Shown here one piece after another: positions 58,601 through 64,000 of a stretch of DNA of 64,000 nucleotides (the stretch's first letter is position 1; the number at the start of each line of letters is the position of its first letter). The position numbers were made by a program, and so were the translations under genes. The stretch lies in the NCBI GenBank assembly GCA_020736575.1, contig JAGPYM010000050.1, positions 115,521 to 179,520 on the forward strand, given 5' to 3'. This stretch comes from Thelonectria olida (lineage: Eukaryota; Ascomycota; Sordariomycetes; Hypocreales; Nectriaceae). The notes under the pieces are model-generated. The model was not told the origin of the DNA and searched no databases. It saw only the letters and a list, made by a program, of their open reading frames with translations.

Positions 58601-60716
58601 GTAATATTAAAATTATAATAATAACTTTAAAATATATATTAAAACTTTATTAAAATAAGTTAATATTTATTAATTTAATAACTTTTTAAATTATAATATA
58701 TAATTTTTCTTTCTTTTTTACTATTTTTATGATTTTTTATTAAAAGTTATAAAAATTACTTTTTAAATTTTAATTACTTTTTTATTTATTTTTATATTAC
58801 TTTTTTATTTTAAACTTATAATATACTTATTTTAAAATAATAGTATTTTTATAAAATATTATAATTTATTAATAATTATAATTATTTATAAAATTATTAA
58901 ATTAATTTCTTATTAATATATTTTATTAAAATAACTATTTTAATTTTATATAATTATAAATCTATTTTAATTATATTAAAAACTTATTTAAGTTTTATAT
59001 ATAATTTAATAAAAGGCCTTTTATTTTATTATATTTTATATAACTATTAGCTTCTTTTTTATTTTATTAATATAATTAAAAACTTTTAAAAGTATTTTAA
59101 TAATATAATTAAATTTTAAATATATTTCTATATAATATATTATATATAAATTAATACTATTAATTAAATATTACTTTTTAATAAATAATATATATAAAAG
59201 AGTTAAAGCTTAGGGTATAGTAGCACGTTTCTAGTTATAATTAAGCTAAACCTCTTAAATTAGAAACTTAAGTTAAAAATAAAAAACTATAATTAGTTTA
59301 ATTTTAGTAGCTAGTAGCTAGTTAAGTATAAGTAAATTTTATAATACTTTTAAACTACTTACAAAAGGGCTTTCTAATTAGCTTATATTATATTAATATA
59401 CAAATAATTTAATATAATTAGTAGATTTCCTACTATTATAAGAGCTAAAAGCTAGTTTTAAAAGCTAAGGTATATTATATTAGGTATTAGTTAGTTAATT
59501 ATATAGTTATATATTATAGCTAATTGCTTATAAAAGTGTTTAATTTTATATACATTTAAAAGCTAGAAGTTTTCCCTTTATAAATAATATAAAATAGGGC
59601 TAGCTATAAAAAATATAAAATATTATAAATAATAAAAAGGTTAAATATTAATATTACTAATAATAGTTTTATTAATATTTAATTTAACTTTTATTAAAAG
59701 AAATTAAATTTTATATTTATTTATATTTTTAATATATTATTTAAATATTAATAGTATTTATTAAACTTATTATATATATATTATATTTATAATTAAATTA
59801 TTTCTATTTATATTTTTTTAATTATTTTAATTATATATATTTTTATAAAAACTTTTATTTAGTTTTTATAAAAGTTAAAACTATAATAAAAAATAAAAGT
59901 TAAAAGCTTTAAAAGTAAATAGAAAAATAAAAAGTAAAAATATTTAAATTCTAATTAAATATTTAAAATTAGTAAATTAAAATAGTTATAAAAATATAAA
60001 AAAGGTTTTTATTAGTTAAATATTTATTATAAATATTAATAATAGAATTAAGTTAAATAAAAAAAGGAAAACTTTTATTTTTTATATATAATAAGTTAAG
60101 TCCTACTAGCTTTAAGTAAAAGATATATATATTAAATAAAAACTCTTTTATTTTTATATTTAATAATATTTAAAATACTTATATAAATATATAGTTAAAA
60201 GTAAAAAACTTAAAAAGTATATTAAATTATTATATATTTTAATATGCCTTTCTATTTAAAATTATATACTTTATTAAAGCGAATATTACCTATTAAATTA
60301 AAAGTATTATATATTAGTAAGTTTACTTTTTTAATTTAAAAACAAATAAAATATTTTAAATAAAAATATAATTAATAAAATATATAAAGTAAAAAATATA
60401 TTATTATAATTCTTATATTTTTATAAATTTAATAATAAATTTTATTTTTTTAATATGTAAAATATATTTAAATTATATTATTTTATATATTTAAGCTTAT
60501 ATAAAAACTAGCTTTTATAATTTTTAATTTTATTATTATAAAACTATTATATTTCTATTTTATTATTTTAAAATTAAGCTTTAAATAATATAAAATATTA
60601 ATTTTATAAGTTTTATAATAAGCTTAAATTTAAATAATTATAAAAGTAATAAATTTTTATAATTAGTAATTTTTATTATTATATTAACCCTTTTATATAT
60701 TTTTTTTATTATATAT

Positions 60717-61270
60717 TAAGCTTAATATATAGTTTTAATAAGTATTAGAACCTAACTCTTATAAGTGCAGCTTAAAAATTAAACTTTTAATTTATTATTT
60801 TTAATTTAATTTTTTATTATAATAGTATAAGGCCTGTATAATATAGGGCAATTAAAAGCTAAGTTATAACTTAAGCCCTATAAGAGCCCAAATTATATTA
60901 TAATAATAAACCGCCCTAAAAGTTATAAGTTTAAATTATATTAAAAGTATATTTAGCTTAAGCTTATATATAAAGCAAGTAAAAAGCTAATATATAAGGG
61001 GTAAGACTTATAGTTTCTTATAAGTATATTATAAATTGTAAAAGGGCCCCCCTTAATTATAAGAGAAAAGGTAATATTATAAGCTAGGCTTAATATATAG
61101 TTTTAATAAGTATTAAAACCTAACTCTTATAAGTGCAACTTAAAAATTAGACCTTTAGTTTATTATTTTTAACTTACTTTTTTATTATAATAATATAGAG
61201 CTTGTATAATATAGGACAGTTAGAAGCTAGGTTATAGCTTAAGCTTTATAAGGGCTTAAATTATATTATT
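60717..61270. repeat. Local direct duplication of about 180 bp
   Basis: About 60717-60900 and 61081-61270 are the same sequence in the same orientation, 364 bp apart, sharing the phrases AACCTAACTCTTATAAGTGC and TGTATAATATAGG. The two copies differ mainly by A/G and T/C exchanges. Confidence 0.75.
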
Positions 61271-61965
61271 TTTATTTAATTATTTTACTTATTCTTATTA
61301 GTTTAATTAATTTTTAATTTATAATAAAAACTTTTATTTAAAAGCTAATTATAAACTTTATAAAAAAGCTTATTATAATAAATATAAGGCTAGGTTTTAT
61401 ATATATTAACTTTTATTATATATTAGTATTAAGCTTATTTTAATAAATAATAAAAGTAATTAATATTTATAAAACTTTTTATTTTTAAATAATTATAAAT
61501 TTAATATATATTTTAGTTTTTTTTTTTAGTTTTTTTAATTTTATTAATACTTTTCTCTTTTAATTATATTATTTTATAATAATATATATAGCCTTTTTAA
61601 TTTTTTATACTTTTACTAGCTTTTATTTTCTATTATTTTATAATTATATATATAGCCTTTTTAACTTTTTATAGCCTTACTAGCTTTTACTTTTTATTTT
61701 ATAAAAGTTTAATATTTTTAATATTTTATATTTTAATATATACTTTTTTTATATTATATTTATAACTTTTTATTAATATTATAACTAATAAATTACTAAT
61801 ATATTTAAATTATTTTATTTATTACCTTTTTATATAATAATATTAATATAAAATATAAGCTTACTTTTTTTTATAATTAAATATATTAATATTACTATTT
61901 TTATTTCTAATTAAAAAGCTATTTTTACTAATAAATAAGCTTTTATTTAAGTTATATCTTATATA

Positions 61966-62089
61966 CTTTTAATTTATATTTTATTTATTTTTAATTTATA
62001 TTTTATTTACTTTTAATTTATATTTTATTTACTTTTAATTTATATTTTACTTACTTTTAATTTATATTTTACTTATTATTAATTTATAC
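61966..62089. repeat. 22-bp tandem repeat in the AT desert
   Basis: About five and a half copies of ACTTTTAATTTATATTTTAT plus TT, head to tail, with minor variation. Confidence 0.8.
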
Positions 62090-62634
62090 TATTATTTAAT
62101 ATATAATTTTAAGTTTAGTTTTATTAAATTATATATATTAATTTCATGTTTTTATTTAATAAACTTTCTATTATAACTAGTAATAATAATTATAACTAAC
62201 TATTTTATTATATATTAGTATATTTTACTTTTTCTATTTTAAAATATTATAGTTTTTAAATATAATAGGCTTCTTTTTTTTAATTTAAAAAGCGTTTTAT
62301 TATATTTATAAATATTTATTAAATAGAAAGTAACTAATTAACTCTTATTAAACTTTTTAAATATTACTATTAAACTTTTTAAATATAATAAGTTTAAAAT
62401 GTTTTTTAAAATTATATTTAATAATAATAATTATAATAAAATTATTAAAATTATTAGTTTAATTTTACTATAAAACTTATTAATTTTTTTAAATTCTTAA
62501 AATTTAAATAATTTTATTTTATATTATTTTAATTTTTATATTAAAAGTATTATTTATAAAAATAAAGTTAATATTAATATATTATAAAAGTTAATGTAAA
62601 TAAAACTTAATATTATATTTCTTATAATTATTTA

Positions 62635-64000
62635 TTAAAATAAGCTTAATATTATTATATAATAAAAGGTAATATAAGTAAAACCTAGCCTTATAATTAT
62701 TATAATAAGCTTTTTAATAAAGCTTATAATTAGTTTTATAATAAAAGTTTTTATTAAATAAATTTTATTTAAAATCTTTTATTTTAAGCTTTTAATATAA
62801 AAGTTCTTACTTTTTTATTTAATTTTTATTTATATAATTTAACTAATAATATAATATATAATAGTTAAAATATTTAACTTTCTATTTATTTTTAAATTAA
62901 AAAAAGGTAATTATAACTAATAAAAAAGTAATTAATAGCTAAAAAGTCTCTAATATATATTAAATAAATATAATAAAATTTAATTAAATAATAAGACTTA
63001 TATAATTATTTATTATATATTAATATATATATAATATTTAAAATATATTAAACTAATAATTTAATAGTAAAAATAATAATATAATTTAATTTATACTAAA
63101 AGTAATTATAAAAGTAAATATATAAAAAGTAATATAATAAAAGTTTAAAAGAAAATTAACTTTATATTTATAATTAGTTATAATTATAAATAAAAAATAA
63201 AATAGAAATTAAATAAATTATATAATTTAAAAAAGAATAAGTTAAAATTATTAAAATAAATTATAAAAACTAAAGTAAAACTTTAATAAAATTATTAAAA
63301 AAGTATAATATTAATTTTTAAAAGCTTTAAGCTTTTCTTTTAAATTTAAATAATTAAATTTAATAAAAAGTTTAAATTATTTAATTTTTATTAACTTTTA
63401 ATAAAAGTGTTTTATTTTTATTATTATACTTTTTACTAATAACTTATTACTATTATTATAATACAAGACTTTTATAAGTATTTAAAAAAGTAATAACTTT
63501 TAAGTATTTTATATTATTTAATATAAATATATTATTAAATATTAATTAAAAAATTGATTTAATTATTTTAAATTATAAGATTTTAATTAAAAGACTTAAT
63601 ATATATTAATACTATTATAACCTTTTTATATAAAAAGTTAAAAACCTTATATAATTTTTTAAAAAAGAAAAAAAATACTATTTTAATAATAATAATAAGT
63701 AATTTAATATAATAATTTAATTAAATACTTATAAGGTATAATTTTAAAAGCTATTATATATAATAGTAATAATTTAAATAGTTATTTAAAAAGCTTTTTA
63801 CTTATAAGTAAAATACAGTAAAAAAAGAAAAAGTTTAAAAATAAAAGGTAAATTAATTAAGTAAGTAAATATAAGAGTTAAAAGGTAGGGGGGGAGGGGG
63901 GGAGGGGCTAAAAGTGTTAAATAAAAATAAAAGTTTAAAAATAAGTTAAATAAATTTAAAAGTAATTAAGCTAATAAAAATAAGTAAAGTAATTAAATAG
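62635..64000. repeat. Partial copy of the inverted-repeat element running off the window
   Basis: Begins with the same left end as 56990 (TTATTAAAATAAGCTTAATA, then CCTAGCCTTAT and TTATTATAATAAGC) and follows the 29905-30560 copy closely, including a stretch near 63470-63790. The right end would lie beyond the window. Confidence 0.65.
63888..63907 (+). other. G-tract in the AT desert
   Basis: Three G runs (7, 7 and 4 bases) separated by single A, in a setting otherwise almost free of G. It could form a G-rich structure or be assembly noise. Confidence 0.6.

Larger units (their letters stand above)
56945..64000. repeat. AT desert: 7 kb of RIP-like decayed repeats
   Basis: The window end is nearly free of C and G, with stops in every frame and no gene. 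It is composed largely of fragments of the inverted-repeat element (56990-58600, right end to 61445, copy from 62635), plus a local duplication and short tandem repeats listed separately. It could be a pericentromeric or subtelomeric isochore; no telomere-type repeat is present. Confidence 0.85.

Noticed and set aside
61966..62089. A CRISPR-like array
   Set aside because: The units are contiguous tandem repeats without unique spacers, in a fungal nuclear setting.
56945..64000. A mitochondrial DNA insertion or mitochondrial contig piece
   Set aside because: Despite the A/T richness there is no recognisable mitochondrial gene, and the sequence shares a dispersed repeat with the nuclear AT islands.

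Overview
This window comes from the nuclear genome of a filamentous ascomycete (Pezizomycotina). The genes carry many short introns (about 45-105 bp) with GT-AG ends and CTAAC/CTGAC-type branch sites. Fungal-specific families are present: a PDR-type ABC transporter, bZIP plus DUF3425-like factor, fungal transcription factor domain, LysM proteins, a WSC protein and a subgroup-C-like chitinase. Gene-dense stretches alternate with blocks made almost only of A and T, typical of repeats decayed by repeat-induced point mutation (RIP). I cannot fix the genus. All gene models below were spliced by hand; unless stated, exon phases add up to an intact reading frame.

Region 1 (about 1.4-29.2 kb) looks like a metabolic gene cluster. 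It holds a flavin amine oxidase, a PDR ABC transporter, two short-chain dehydrogenases, an HSL-type alpha/beta hydrolase, an MFS sugar-type transporter, two Baeyer-Villiger-type flavin monooxygenases, a bZIP factor, a second transcription factor without a visible DNA-binding domain, a 4-coumarate-CoA-ligase-like enzyme ending in the peroxisomal signal AKL, and a broken vanillyl-alcohol-oxidase-like gene. The enzyme set fits oxidation of an alcohol to a ketone, oxygen insertion to an ester or lactone, hydrolysis, CoA activation and peroxisomal breakdown, so a catabolic cluster is at least as likely as a biosynthetic one. The heptamer CTGACTC recurs in most of its promoters, and in three of them TGACTC hexamers occur as direct pairs exactly 13 bp apart.

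Region 2 (29.5-41.5 kb) is broken up by AT blocks. It holds a C2H2 zinc-finger gene with one internal stop, a 12-bp minisatellite, an OTT_1508-like deaminase gene, a fungal P-loop ATPase gene, a decayed membrane-protein gene and a WSC-domain membrane protein.

Region 3 (41.6-56.7 kb) looks like a secreted chitin-targeting, killer-toxin-like cassette. It comprises an orphan secreted Cys-containing protein, a secreted Cys-rich protein with a VldE/ARB_07466-like C-terminus, two LysM proteins, a 1262-residue chitinase with chitin-binding, GH18 and long unassigned C-terminal parts (divergent from one LysM gene), and a 267-residue non-secreted protein of unknown function.

Region 4 (56.9-64.0 kb) is a gene-free AT desert made of degraded copies of a roughly 1.6-kb element with long terminal inverted repeats. 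Ends of the same element recur at 29.9, 37.8, 45.6 and 46.0 kb.
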